33,804 bases of DNA from Candidatus Binatia bacterium (GTDB taxonomy: Bacteria > Desulfobacterota_B > Binatia > UBA9968 > JAJDTQ01): contig JAJDTQ010000215.1 in the NCBI GenBank assembly GCA_022827045.1, positions 1 through 33,804 of the forward strand. The letters run 5' to 3'. The notes beneath the pieces are model-generated. The model saw only the letters and a list, made by a program, of their open reading frames with translations. It was not told where the DNA came from and did not search any database. Position 1 is the stretch's first letter. Every line of letters starts with the position of its first letter. A program made the translations under genes and the position numbers. Below are positions 1 to 7,962 of the stretch, in pieces.

Positions 1-85
1 CCCCACCGCGGGGGGGCTTCGCGACTCTTGGTGCGTCCGCGACCCCGGGGGGGGGGGCGCGGGGGGGGGGGCGCCCCCCCCCGGC
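1..85. other. G/C homopolymer tract at the window edge
   Basis: There are runs of 7, 11 and 11 G and of 10 C within 85 bases, unlike anything else in the window. This looks like a degraded contig terminus or a sequencing artefact rather than biology. It makes the last codons of the flanking MFS gene unreliable. Confidence 0.6.
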
Positions 86-720
86 GTGCTTGCCGGTGTT
101 TCCGTCAGACCCGTGCCCCGCTCGTACGCGCCGCCGATGGCCCGGGCCAGGGGCCAGCCCATGACGACGATGATCACCGCCGAGGCCACCGAAGCGGCGC
201 GCCAACCCCACCAGACGATCATCAGGCCCACCAGCGGCACCATCAAACCGGAGAGGCCCGGCCCCATGCGGAAGATACCGAAGGCGAGGCTCCGGCGCGC
301 TCGGTACAGCGTAGCTACCACGACGCTGACGGGAATGTAGAAGCCGATGCTGGAGCCCAGCACGATGCCCACAACGATGGTGACGTAGAGCATCGGCAGG
401 GTGTTCACGAGACTCATGCCGAGGAAGCCCAGGGCGGAGATCACGATCCCCAGGTACATCACCCGCCTGGGACCGAGCCGGTCGGTCATGTAGCCTTCGG
501 CCGGCCCCAGCAGCCCGGACTCCACTCGGGCCATGGAGAAGGCCCCGGCTATGGCGGTGCGGCTCCAGCCGAACTCCCGCTCGAAGGAGGGGAAATAGGC
601 GCTCAGGCCGAAGTAGGCGAGGCCGGTGCTGACCGCATGGGCGAAGGCGCCGGCGAACGCGATCCAGAAGGTGGACACGAACCTCGTGCCCTGCGACATG
701 AACCTGGCGCCCTGCCTCAT
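1..720 (-). CDS. MFS transporter, N-terminal half (cut by window edge)
   Basis: Reading the minus strand from the ATG at 718-720 gives about 240 codons open to the window edge. The product begins MRQGARFMSQGTRF and then shows six hydrophobic segments, as in the N-terminal bundle of major facilitator carriers. After the second segment comes GYMTDRLGPRRVMYLG, the motif A loop (G-x-x-x-D-R-x-G-R-R) diagnostic of MFS. It would be an inner-membrane, probably proton-coupled, solute carrier; the substrate cannot be read. It lies 30 bp downstream of the molybdopterin subunit on the same strand, so co-transcription is likely. The last ~30 codons fall in G/C homopolymer runs: either the central cytoplasmic loop or bad sequence at a contig end. 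Confidence 0.8.
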   Translation of the reverse strand, partial: MRQGARFMSQGTRFVSTFWIAFAGAFAHAVSTGLAYFGLSAYFPSFEREFGWSRTAIAGAFSMARVESGLLGPAEGYMTDRLGPRRVMYLGIVISALGFLGMSLVNTLPMLYVTIVVGIVLGSSIGFYIPVSVVVATLYRARRSLAFGIFRMGPGLSGLMVPLVGLMIVWWGWRAASVASAVIIVVMGWPLARAIGGAYERGTGLTETPASTPGGGAPPPAPPPPGSRTHQESRSPPAVG

Positions 721-743
721 GACCGGTGTTTCGAAGCTGCAAA

Positions 744-755
744 CAGGACACTAGT
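744..755. repeat. 12-bp MITE terminus remnant at a stop codon
   Basis: On the minus strand the 12 bases starting at 755 fit the outer end of the 165-bp element at 17986-18150, with CTAGTGTCCTG exact from 754. The match then decays. Its CTAG contains the TAG stop (751-753) of the molybdopterin subunit gene. It may be a solo or eroded end of the element; a chance 11-12 bp match is possible but unlikely beside three other element-stop junctions. Confidence 0.5.
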
Positions 756-3027
756 TCCGGGGCAGGACACTGTCCAGACCCTGGCGCGCCGCTCGAGGGG
801 CCGGCGCGCCCGGCTCCGACATCCTCGACAGCACCTTCTCGGCCGTGATGGGCAGCGAATGGACGCGCGAGCCGGTGGCGTCGGCCACGGCGTTGGCCAC
901 CGCCGCGGCGAACGGGATGATGGGGGTTTCGCCGATGCTCATGCTGTTGTAGGGGCCGCTGCCGGTGTCGGACTGGATCAGCGCCGTGCGCAGCTCCGGC
1001 AGGTCGCGGATGGTTGGGATCTTGTAGTCGCCGAGGTTGGCGGTGGTGACCTTGCCGTCGTCGAACTGCACATCCTCCATGAGCGCGTAGCCCACGCCCA
1101 TGATGATGGCGCCGTCGATCTGGCCCTGGTGCATCAGGGGGTTGATGATGGTGCCGGTATTGAGGGCCGCCGTGACCTTGCGCAGCTCCACCTGGCCGGT
1201 TTCGGGATCCACCTCCACCTCGACCACCTCGGCGCACATGGACGCCTCCGGACCCATGGTGGTGTTGTTGTAGTGGCCTTCCCCCTTGATGGCCGCGCCC
1301 CGGGCACGCGCCAGCTCGGCGTAGGTCATGCGCCGTTCGGCGTCGAGCTGGGTCACGCCGCCCTCGACCACGGCCAGCCTGTCCACTTCTGTGTCCATGG
1401 CCTCGGCCGCGACCTTCAGCAACTCCTCCTTGAGCCTTGTCACCGCCTCGTAGGCGGCGTTGCCGTAGATGCGGGTGCCGCGGCTGCCGCCCAGGCCCGC
1501 GTCCTTCTCCACCTGGGTGGAGTCCAGGGTCTCGAGGTTGACGGATTCCAACGGCACCTGGAGCTCCTCCGCCACCAGTTGCCGGAGCACCGTGTAGGTG
1601 CCGCTGCCCTGGTCCATGGCCGCCACCGACACCGTGATGGTCCCCTCCGTGTCGACGGTCACCCAGGCGTAGCACTCGCCGCCGAGGGGCAGCCACTGGG
1701 CCACGGCCACGCCGCGGCCGGTATTGGCGCCCTTGGCGGTCCGGTAACCGGACTCGGCGATGGCCAGGTCCAGGGTTTCCTCGGCCTTGATATGGTGCAG
1801 CACGTGGCCGGTGGGCGATTCGTCGCCGTCGTGCATCAGGTTGATCCTGCGGAACTCCACCGGGTCCATGCCCAACTCCCTGGCCACCGCGTCCATCTGG
1901 CTCTCGGTGGCGAAGAAGCCTTGAGGATCGCCCGGCGCGCGCATGTGCCCGCACGGGATCTTGTTGGTGTACACCACCCGCTCCTCGCTCAGGTGGTGCG
2001 GCATCCTGTACGCGCCCCCGGCCTCCTGGGCGCCGAAGAGAAAGCCGATGGGCTTGAAGGCGCCGTAGGCGCCGCTGTCGAAGATGAAGTCGAGATGGTG
2101 CGCCATGATGCGGCCGTCCCGCTTGACGCCGGTGCGCACCTTGATGGCGCAGGCGTGGCGCGGGTTGCCGGCCATCAACTCCTCGTCGTAGTCCATGACC
2201 ATCTTCACCGGACGCCCGCTCTTGCGCGACAGCACGTAAGCCACGGCCACGTCCATGAAGTCACCCTTGCCGCCGAAGTCGCCGCCGATGTAGCAGGGAT
2301 GGACCATCAGGCTCTCGAACGGCACCTGCAGGGCCTTGGCAAGCTGCTGGCGCAACGCGAAGGGCGTCTTGCTGCAGGACCAGAGCTCCGCCTCGCCCGA
2401 CTCCTTCACGCTCACCAGGCAGGAATGGGGCTCGATGTAGCCCTGGTGCACGGGCTGGGTGTAGAACGTGTTCTCCACGATGACGTCGGACTCGCCGAAG
2501 CCCTGCTCGATGTCGCCCTTGCCCCAGGAGAGGTACACGAAGGTGTTGGTGGGCGATTCCAGCGGCGCCATGAGGCCGTCGTAGCTCATGACGTCGGGAT
2601 GGATCACCGGGGCCGACGGCTTCACCGCCTCCAGCGGGTCCAGCACCGGCTCGAGGTCCTCGTACTCCACCTCGATGAGTTCGGCCGCCCGTTCCGCCTC
2701 CTCCTCGCTGTCGGCGGCCACCGCCGCCACCTTCTCGCCCACGAAGCGCACCACGTCCTCGGCCAGGATGGACATGTCGTAAAGCCGCCGGCCGATCTTG
2801 AGTCCGGCCACGTCCGCGCCCGTGACAACGGCCCGGACCCCGGGCGCCTGCTCCGCCTTGCTCGTGTCGATGCGCTTGATCCTGCCGTAAGGGATGGGAC
2901 TGCGCAGGGTCTTGCCCCACAACATGTCCGGAAGGGTGACATCCACCGCGTAGACGGCTTCGCCCGTCACCTTGCCCTCCCCCTCGACCCGGGGGGTGGG
3001 AACGCCCACTGTTCTGCCTGTAGCCAT
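751..3027 (-). CDS. Xanthine dehydrogenase-family molybdopterin-binding subunit
   Basis: The 758-aa protein is the large (L/CoxL-type) catalytic subunit of a molybdenum hydroxylase, which oxidises aldehydes, purines, aromatic acids or CO using water. Residues ~10-115 form the aldehyde oxidase a/b hammerhead domain (GEAVYAVDVTLPDMLWGK, LRSPIPYGRI). A molybdopterin contact loop GGDFGGKG lies near residue 250, and GGSRGTRIYG lies further on. The C-terminal loop SIGETP near 697-702 holds the active-site Glu (about residue 700). Length is normal for the family. The CoxL selenocysteine/Cys signature AYRCSFR is absent, so it is not form I CO dehydrogenase. No FAD or [2Fe-2S] subunit is adjacent. The TAG stop lies inside a MITE-like CTAG end. 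The substrate is unknown. Confidence 0.9.
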   Translation of the reverse strand: MATGRTVGVPTPRVEGEGKVTGEAVYAVDVTLPDMLWGKTLRSPIPYGRIKRIDTSKAEQAPGVRAVVTGADVAGLKIGRRLYDMSILAEDVVRFVGEKVAAVAADSEEEAERAAELIEVEYEDLEPVLDPLEAVKPSAPVIHPDVMSYDGLMAPLESPTNTFVYLSWGKGDIEQGFGESDVIVENTFYTQPVHQGYIEPHSCLVSVKESGEAELWSCSKTPFALRQQLAKALQVPFESLMVHPCYIGGDFGGKGDFMDVAVAYVLSRKSGRPVKMVMDYDEELMAGNPRHACAIKVRTGVKRDGRIMAHHLDFIFDSGAYGAFKPIGFLFGAQEAGGAYRMPHHLSEERVVYTNKIPCGHMRAPGDPQGFFATESQMDAVARELGMDPVEFRRINLMHDGDESPTGHVLHHIKAEETLDLAIAESGYRTAKGANTGRGVAVAQWLPLGGECYAWVTVDTEGTITVSVAAMDQGSGTYTVLRQLVAEELQVPLESVNLETLDSTQVEKDAGLGGSRGTRIYGNAAYEAVTRLKEELLKVAAEAMDTEVDRLAVVEGGVTQLDAERRMTYAELARARGAAIKGEGHYNNTTMGPEASMCAEVVEVEVDPETGQVELRKVTAALNTGTIINPLMHQGQIDGAIIMGVGYALMEDVQFDDGKVTTANLGDYKIPTIRDLPELRTALIQSDTGSGPYNSMSIGETPIIPFAAAVANAVADATGSRVHSLPITAEKVLSRMSEPGAPAPRAARQGLDSVLPRN

Positions 3028-3040
3028 TGCTTACCTCGGT

Positions 3041-3149
3041 CTAGTGTCCTGTCCGGTTAATTCGCACAATAATCCTGCGGGTCTTTTTCGCCGTCGGCTG
3101 CGTTGCTCTTCCTCGCGTGGTGCACGCCACTGCTCGTCATTACGCCTTG
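3041..3149 (-). mobile_element. MITE copy C, 3'-truncated, inverted
   Basis: The left end CTAGTGTCCTGTCCGGTTAA at 3041-3060 matches the outer end of the intact 165-bp elements. The interior, for example CTTCCTCGCGTGGTG, follows their reverse complement up to about 3149, where homology stops. The second terminal repeat is missing. It sits 13 bp upstream of the start of the minus-strand molybdopterin subunit and 138 bp ahead of the Sir2 gene. It carries no transposase, so it is non-autonomous. Confidence 0.8.
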
Positions 3150-3287
3150 GATGGCATATCGCCCCGGATGGGACGAGTCAATGGACGCTTGGCGCGCCCC
3201 TCCACGGTTTGACTTCACGGGAGACTTCCGGGAGACTTGCGAGTCGTGCGGCGACCCCCCGGCCGCGTGTCCCATGGACGGTAGAGG

Positions 3288-4052
3288 ATGAACATGGACA
3301 TGGACCTCGACGACTTCGCCGCGACGCTGCGGCGCGCCAGCGACATCGTATTCTTCACCGGGGCGGGCATCAGCACCGAGTCGGGCATCCCCGACTTCAG
3401 GAGCCCCGGCGGGAAATGGACCCGCATGCGGCCGGTTTACTTCGACGAGTTCGTCAGCAGCGAGGAGGCCAGGGTCCAGGCGTGGCAGCGCAAGAAGGAG
3501 AGCTACAATCTCTACAAGGAGGTGAAACCCAATATCGGCCACACCTCCATCGGCGACTTCGAGAAGCGCGGCAAGCTGCTGGGGCTCATTACCCAGAACA
3601 TTGATGGCCTGCACAGCCGGGGCGGCGTGTCGGACGACAAGATCGTGGAGCTGCACGGCTCGGACCGCACGGTCGTGTGCCTGAGTTGCGGCAAGGAGTT
3701 CGATCCGGACGAGGTGCTGGCTGGCCTGGGCGAAGAGTTCACCTCGCCGCGCTGCGATGTGTGCGACGGCCTGCTCAAGACCGGCACCATCTCCTTCGGC
3801 CAGCCCATGCCCCAAGCCGCCATGCAGCAGGCCCAGGTCTGGAGCGAGGCGGCCGACGTCTTCATCGTCGTGGGCTCGTCGCTGGTGGTGCAGCCCGCCG
3901 CATCCTTCCCGGTCATCGCCAAGCAGGCGGGCGCGCTCCTCGCCATCATCAACCGGGAGTCCACGCACATCGAATCGCTGGCGGACTACAGCTACCAGGG
4001 AGAGATCGGCGAGTTCTTCCGCAAGCTGAACCCGCTGCTGGCCGACGCCTGA
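3288..4052 (+). CDS. cobB: NAD-dependent protein deacylase (sirtuin, Sir2/CobB family)
   Basis: The 254-aa product removes acetyl/acyl groups from lysines using NAD+, yielding nicotinamide and O-acyl-ADP-ribose. NAD-binding motifs TGAGIS (24-29) and GIPDFR (33-38) are followed by TQNIDGLH (~102-109) and ELHG with the catalytic His near 123. Four zinc cysteines occur as CLSC (131/134) and CDVC (156/159). VGSSLVVQPA and a C-terminal NRE complete the Rossmann fold. Length is typical of bacterial sirtuins. AGAGG at 3283-3287 abuts the first ATG but is 6 nt from the ATG at 3294, so translation probably starts at 3294 (two codons shorter). Class III Tyr/Arg desuccinylase residues are not evident. 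It appears to be a stand-alone gene. Confidence 0.95.
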   Translation: MNMDMDLDDFAATLRRASDIVFFTGAGISTESGIPDFRSPGGKWTRMRPVYFDEFVSSEEARVQAWQRKKESYNLYKEVKPNIGHTSIGDFEKRGKLLGLITQNIDGLHSRGGVSDDKIVELHGSDRTVVCLSCGKEFDPDEVLAGLGEEFTSPRCDVCDGLLKTGTISFGQPMPQAAMQQAQVWSEAADVFIVVGSSLVVQPAASFPVIAKQAGALLAIINRESTHIESLADYSYQGEIGEFFRKLNPLLADA

Positions 4053-4163
4053 CGGCCCCAAGGCTTCTTGACACTTCAGCCGCAAGACTGATAGAGGTCG
4101 GCAAGCTGTTCGCATACTTGCGCATCCGTCCACGTCCTTAGCCCAACCCGCTGGAGGAGCCCC

Positions 4164-5141
4164 ATGAGCGATACGAATGGTCACACGAAGGCACTTCACG
4201 TCATGACCCATTCCGGATGGTACCGTTTCGAGAAGAACGGCGATTCCTGGAAACAGGTGGAGCGCGACCTTACGTTCTGGAACCTGAGCTGCATCGCCGT
4301 CGATCCCGAGGATCCGCGGACCGTGTACGGGGGCACCGAGCACTCGGGGCTGTTCTACACCCGCGACGGCGGCGAGAGCTGGACCCGGTCCAGCCCCAAC
4401 GTGCCGCATCTGGACATCTTCTCGCTGTGGGCCCTGCCGGGATCGCTGTACGTGGGCACGCGACCGGCGGCGCTCTTCCACGGCGCCCCCGGGAAAGGAT
4501 GGCAGGAGCTTCCGGGCGTGCGCGAGGGCGGCGCCTGCGGGGTGTTTCCGCCCAATCCGGCGCAGGCGCCCCGGACCCGCTACCTCACCAACGATCCGGC
4601 CTCGCCGTCACGGCTCTACGCCGGGATCGAGGTTGGAGGGTTGCTCGTGAGCGACGACAAGGGCGAGGACTGGCGCACTGCCAACGAAGGTTTGTGGGAC
4701 CGCGACATACACCAGCTCCTCCACTGCAAGAACGAACCCGAGCTGGTGGTGGCGGCCTGCGGCGAGGGGATCTTCCGGAGCCGCGACCGCGCCGCTCACT
4801 GGGAGGAGATCACTCCATCCGACGTCCGCACCTACGGCACCACCGTCACCGAGACGGATGACGGCAGCCTGTATCTCGGAGTCACGCTGGGCCGGCCCAA
4901 CACCTGGGTGCGCAAGGTGCGGGCGAGCGCGGCCATCCTGCGGAGCGAGCACGGGGCCGCGGACTGGCGGACGGTGGCCGAGGACCTGCCTGGCGGCATC
5001 ATGGACACCGTGCCCGACCCCGACGGCCCCGGTATCATTGCCGCCACCTCCGAGGGCGAGATCATGATCGTCGAGGAATCGGGCTGCCGCACGATCGCCA
5101 GCGGGCTGCCGTGCATCAACGAGATCGCCCTCGGCGCGTAG
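4164..5141 (+). CDS. BNR/Asp-box beta-propeller protein (sialidase-fold, exo-alpha-sialidase-like)
   Basis: This 325-aa protein contains repeated Asp-box motifs (S/Y-x-D-x-G-x-x-W): YTRDGGESW near residue 72, SDDKGEDW near 167 and a degenerate RSRDRAAHW near 212. Each is followed by a beta-rich repeat such as PRTVYGGTEHSGLF, PSRLYAGIEVGGLL or DGSLYLGVTL. That is the architecture of VPS10/WD40-like photosystem-stability-type propellers often annotated as glycosyl hydrolases. No signal peptide is visible and the Arg triad of true sialidases cannot be made out, so enzymatic activity should not be assumed. GGAGGA precedes the ATG by 7 nt. It lies between the sirtuin and an MFS carrier on the same strand. 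Confidence 0.75.
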   Translation: MSDTNGHTKALHVMTHSGWYRFEKNGDSWKQVERDLTFWNLSCIAVDPEDPRTVYGGTEHSGLFYTRDGGESWTRSSPNVPHLDIFSLWALPGSLYVGTRPAALFHGAPGKGWQELPGVREGGACGVFPPNPAQAPRTRYLTNDPASPSRLYAGIEVGGLLVSDDKGEDWRTANEGLWDRDIHQLLHCKNEPELVVAACGEGIFRSRDRAAHWEEITPSDVRTYGTTVTETDDGSLYLGVTLGRPNTWVRKVRASAAILRSEHGAADWRTVAEDLPGGIMDTVPDPDGPGIIAATSEGEIMIVEESGCRTIASGLPCINEIALGA

Positions 5142-5217
5142 CTTGACCGTTTTCTCCTATTGTCCGGTCCCGCCTGCGGCGGGGCCGATCATCCGCTCAT
5201 ATCGGGACCGCTGACCC

Positions 5218-6402
5218 GTGCCCGCTGTCGCGGCTCCCGAGTCCACGCGGACCGACTGGGGGTCCGTATTGGTCGCGTCCCTGTCCGCCGTGGGTCCAGC
5301 CATGGTGGTCGCGGTCCTGGGGATCGGCCTGCCGGAAATCAGCGCGGGCCTCAGGCTCCCCGAAGGCTGGAAGGGAACCCTCTTCCCCGCCATCTTCGTC
5401 GTCGCCATGTGCGCGAGCTGGTGGGCCGGCCGACTCTCCGACAATCTGGGCCGGCGCAGGGTCCTGGTTTTCGGCGGCCTGTCGCTGGGCGCCGGTTTCG
5501 GCCTCGTCTCGACCGCCCAGAACTACGGGACCGCCGTCGCCTTGCTGGCCGTGGCCGGAATGGGCTACGGCTTCATCACGGCAGCCGTCCTCTCCCTGGT
5601 GTCCGACCTTCTTCCCTCCCGGCGGGGGCTGGGAATGGGCATGCTCTCAGCCACCTATGGCCTCGGCAGCGTCAGCGGTCCCATAGTCGCCGCCGCCATC
5701 ATCCAGCGTTTCGGGTGGCGCGGCGCCACCGCCACGGTGGGGTGCATCGCCGCCGCCATCGCGGTCATCCAGTGGCTTCGGGTAAGGGAACCCGCGCGCG
5801 CACGAACCGCCCCTCGAGCGGTGAAGGCAGGACGGCCGCGGCTGATGAATCGCAACATGGTCTTGCTGGCGGTGGCGCAGTTCTTCGGCGGCGCCGTGTT
5901 CTGGATCACCTCCTCCTGGACCCCGACGTTTCTGCGCGAGGTCGTGAAGCTGACGCTCGCGGAGGCCGGTATGGTCATGGCGGCCTGGGGAGCCACCCCA
6001 ATCCTGGGGGCCATGGTGCTTGGGTTCCTGTCCGACCGCATCGGGCGAAAGCGGATCATCCTGCTGGGCGCTTTCCCCGGCATCCTGGTGGTGTTGGCGG
6101 TCTACGGCTGGCTCACCAACCCGGTAGCCCTGGCCGCGGGGATCTGCCTCCTGGGCTTGTGCAAATCGCCGGTGCCTTCGCTGGTGGTAGCGCTGGCGCA
6201 GGACTTTGCCCACAAGAGCCGGTTGGGCGAAGCGAGCGGCCTTGTCATGTCCATGCACTACCTGGCGGCCCAGACCACGCCCGTGGCCATGGAGCATTTC
6301 ATCGCGTGGCTGGACAGCATGACCCTCGCCATGCTTCTTGGTTCGGCGGTGGCGTTCGCCGTGTTCGGGCTGCTGGTGACCAGCGTTCGCGAACGCAACT
6401 GA
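5218..6402 (+). CDS. MFS transporter
   Basis: The 394-aa polytopic protein has about 12 hydrophobic segments. Motif A occurs twice, once in each half: GRLSDNLGRRRVL between TM2 and TM3 and GFLSDRIGRKRII in the C-terminal bundle, with a basic central loop rich in Arg (RVREPARARTAPRAVK). It is an inner-membrane secondary carrier. The substrate cannot be assigned; the overall look is of the sialate/aromatic-acid or cyanate-type MFS clades. The GTG start at 5218 follows the Asp-box protein gene by 76 bp without an obvious Shine-Dalgarno. The C-terminus stops at RERN with no extension. Confidence 0.85.
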   Translation: MPAVAAPESTRTDWGSVLVASLSAVGPAMVVAVLGIGLPEISAGLRLPEGWKGTLFPAIFVVAMCASWWAGRLSDNLGRRRVLVFGGLSLGAGFGLVSTAQNYGTAVALLAVAGMGYGFITAAVLSLVSDLLPSRRGLGMGMLSATYGLGSVSGPIVAAAIIQRFGWRGATATVGCIAAAIAVIQWLRVREPARARTAPRAVKAGRPRLMNRNMVLLAVAQFFGGAVFWITSSWTPTFLREVVKLTLAEAGMVMAAWGATPILGAMVLGFLSDRIGRKRIILLGAFPGILVVLAVYGWLTNPVALAAGICLLGLCKSPVPSLVVALAQDFAHKSRLGEASGLVMSMHYLAAQTTPVAMEHFIAWLDSMTLAMLLGSAVAFAVFGLLVTSVRERN

Positions 6403-6777
6403 CGATTCGCCAAACGCAGGATCGCTCTTGCCGCCGGGCGCCGTTCCCACCACTTGAGGCTACTATTGAGGCGATGCATTCCTGAACCTTCCAAAAAACA
6501 TCGAGTAGGAAATAACCGTTCCTCTTAAAAGTAATTCTGAGGATATTCGGACAATTTTTTTCGATATTTCGATAGGAATTCGGCCTTCTTATGCCAACAC
6601 TCCTGCAAATTTTCGTTGCGCCACGATACTGCTTGTCGTACTATTGCAGGTTGGCCTCGCAACGTGGCCGATGCGTTTTGCCAATCGATCTGGTAAGCCG
6701 GGAGGCCATCGATTTTCCGGAAGCTATCAAGCCGTCGATGCGGCGGATGAAGCCAACTCAAAACAAAGGAGGATCAC
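6403..6777 (+). promoter_or_regulatory. AT-rich leader/promoter region of the TRAP operon
   Basis: This 375-bp stretch has no credible gene. Bases ~6485-6600 are strikingly AT-rich against a GC-rich window, with a T7 run (6554-6560) and a tandem TTCGATATTTCGATA (6560-6574). This is the kind of composition expected for promoter and regulator contacts, though I cannot assign -35/-10 boxes with confidence. It ends in an almost perfect ribosome site, AAAGGAGGA (6765-6773), 4 nt before the ATG at 6778. This is the strongest in the window and predicts high expression of the binding protein. Confidence 0.5.
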
Positions 6778-7890
6778 ATGAAACGTCGTGACTTTATCAC
6801 CGGCGCCGCTGTCGGCACGGCCGCCACGGTCCTGTCGAGCGGCAAGCTGGTCCAGGCGCAGAAGGCCCCGGCGGCCATGAAGGACCGCGTCGAGATCGCC
6901 ATCGTCACCACCTGGCCCCGTGACTTCCCGGGTCTCGGCACCGGCGCGCAGCGTTTCGCCAAGCGCGTCCAGGACATGAGCGACGGCCGCATCCAGGTGA
7001 GCTACTTCGCCGCGGGTGAGCGCGTCGGCGCCTTCGACTCGTTCGACGAGGTGGCTTCGGGCAACGCCCAGGCCTACCACGCGGCCGACTACTACTGGAA
7101 AGGCAAGCATCCCGGCTGGGCCTACTTCACGTCGGTGCCTTTCGGCCTTACCTACACCGAGATGAACGGCTGGATCCGTTTCGGCGGCGGGCAGGAACTG
7201 TGGGACGAGTTGGCCGGGGAGTTCGGGCTCAAGGGCCTCATGTGCGGCAACACCGGCGTCCAGATGGGCGGCTGGTTCCGCAAGGAGATCAACAGCGCCG
7301 ACGATCTCAAGGGTCTCAAGATGCGTATCCCGGGCCTGGGCGGCGACGTCATGGCAAAGATCGGCGCATCGCCGGTGTCCCTGCCGGGCGGGCAGATCTA
7401 TGAGAACCTGGTCTCGGGCGCCATCGACGCCACCGAATGGGTGGGACCGTGGAACGACGAGGTCATGAAGTTCTACGAGGCGGCCAAGTATTACTACTAT
7501 CCCGGCATGCACGAGCCCGGCTCGATGCTTGCGGCATCGTTCAACAAGAAGTTCTGGGATGGTTTGTCCAAGTCCGATCAGGCTCTGATCGAGGCCGCGG
7601 CGGCCATGGAGAACGACGTGATGATGGCCGAGTACAACGCCAAGAACGGTGCGGCGCTGGCCCGGTTGACGCGTGACCAGGGAGTCACGGTACGCAAGTT
7701 CAACGACGACGTCTACGACGCGTTCGGAAAGGCGGCCGAGGAGGTCTTCGCCGGAGTGGTGAGCCACAGCGATCTCGCCAAGCGCATCCACGAGAGCTTC
7801 GACAAGGCGCGCCGGGAGATCGGCGGCTGGTCGAACCTCTCCGACCAGGCATATGTGGCGCAACGCAACCGCGTGCTCGGCGTCTCCTGA
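6778..7890 (+). CDS. TRAP transporter substrate-binding protein (DctP/TakP type, Tat-exported)
   Basis: The 370-aa periplasmic receptor delivers an organic acid to the DctQM permease. The N-terminus MKRRDFITGAAVGTAATVL is a twin-arginine signal (residues ~2-30), as in TakP, which folds before export. The DctP fold follows, with the ligand-carboxylate Arg in MRIPGLGG (R183 by position) and the conserved EWVGPWND near 219-226. Length equals that of TakP-like receptors (~365 aa), so a 2-oxo acid or similar monocarboxylate is the best guess, not proven. It is first in the operon, followed by a stable hairpin and then dctQ and dctM. The gene starts at a very strong ribosome site. Confidence 0.92.
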   Translation: MKRRDFITGAAVGTAATVLSSGKLVQAQKAPAAMKDRVEIAIVTTWPRDFPGLGTGAQRFAKRVQDMSDGRIQVSYFAAGERVGAFDSFDEVASGNAQAYHAADYYWKGKHPGWAYFTSVPFGLTYTEMNGWIRFGGGQELWDELAGEFGLKGLMCGNTGVQMGGWFRKEINSADDLKGLKMRIPGLGGDVMAKIGASPVSLPGGQIYENLVSGAIDATEWVGPWNDEVMKFYEAAKYYYYPGMHEPGSMLAASFNKKFWDGLSKSDQALIEAAAAMENDVMMAEYNAKNGAALARLTRDQGVTVRKFNDDVYDAFGKAAEEVFAGVVSHSDLAKRIHESFDKARREIGGWSNLSDQAYVAQRNRVLGVS

Positions 7891-7900
7891 ACATCCGGGA

Positions 7901-7936
7901 CTACGGGCCGGCTCCCTGCCGAGAGCCGGCCCGTAG
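7901..7936 (+). terminator. Intercistronic hairpin between TRAP receptor and permease genes
   Basis: A perfect 14-bp stem (7901-7914 pairing with 7923-7936, arm CTACGGGCCGGCTC) has an 8-nt loop and starts 10 nt after the receptor stop codon. No T-tract follows, so it is not a standard intrinsic terminator. Its place fits a partial terminator or a 3'-end stabiliser that keeps receptor mRNA in excess over permease mRNA, as seen in other binding-protein operons. Confidence 0.75.
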
Positions 7937-7962
7937 TGTGACTGGTCCCCAGGTTTTCCACT

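Noticed and set aside
28..3060. Plus-strand open frame of 1010 codons
   Set aside because: It is antisense to the molybdopterin subunit and the MFS gene. Its His/Arg/Gly-rich composition is typical of a GC-rich shadow frame and shows no domain.
3218..3241. Tandem CGGGAGACTT duplication before the Sir2 gene
   Set aside because: Only two short copies and no link to a promoter or operator; likely chance or slippage.
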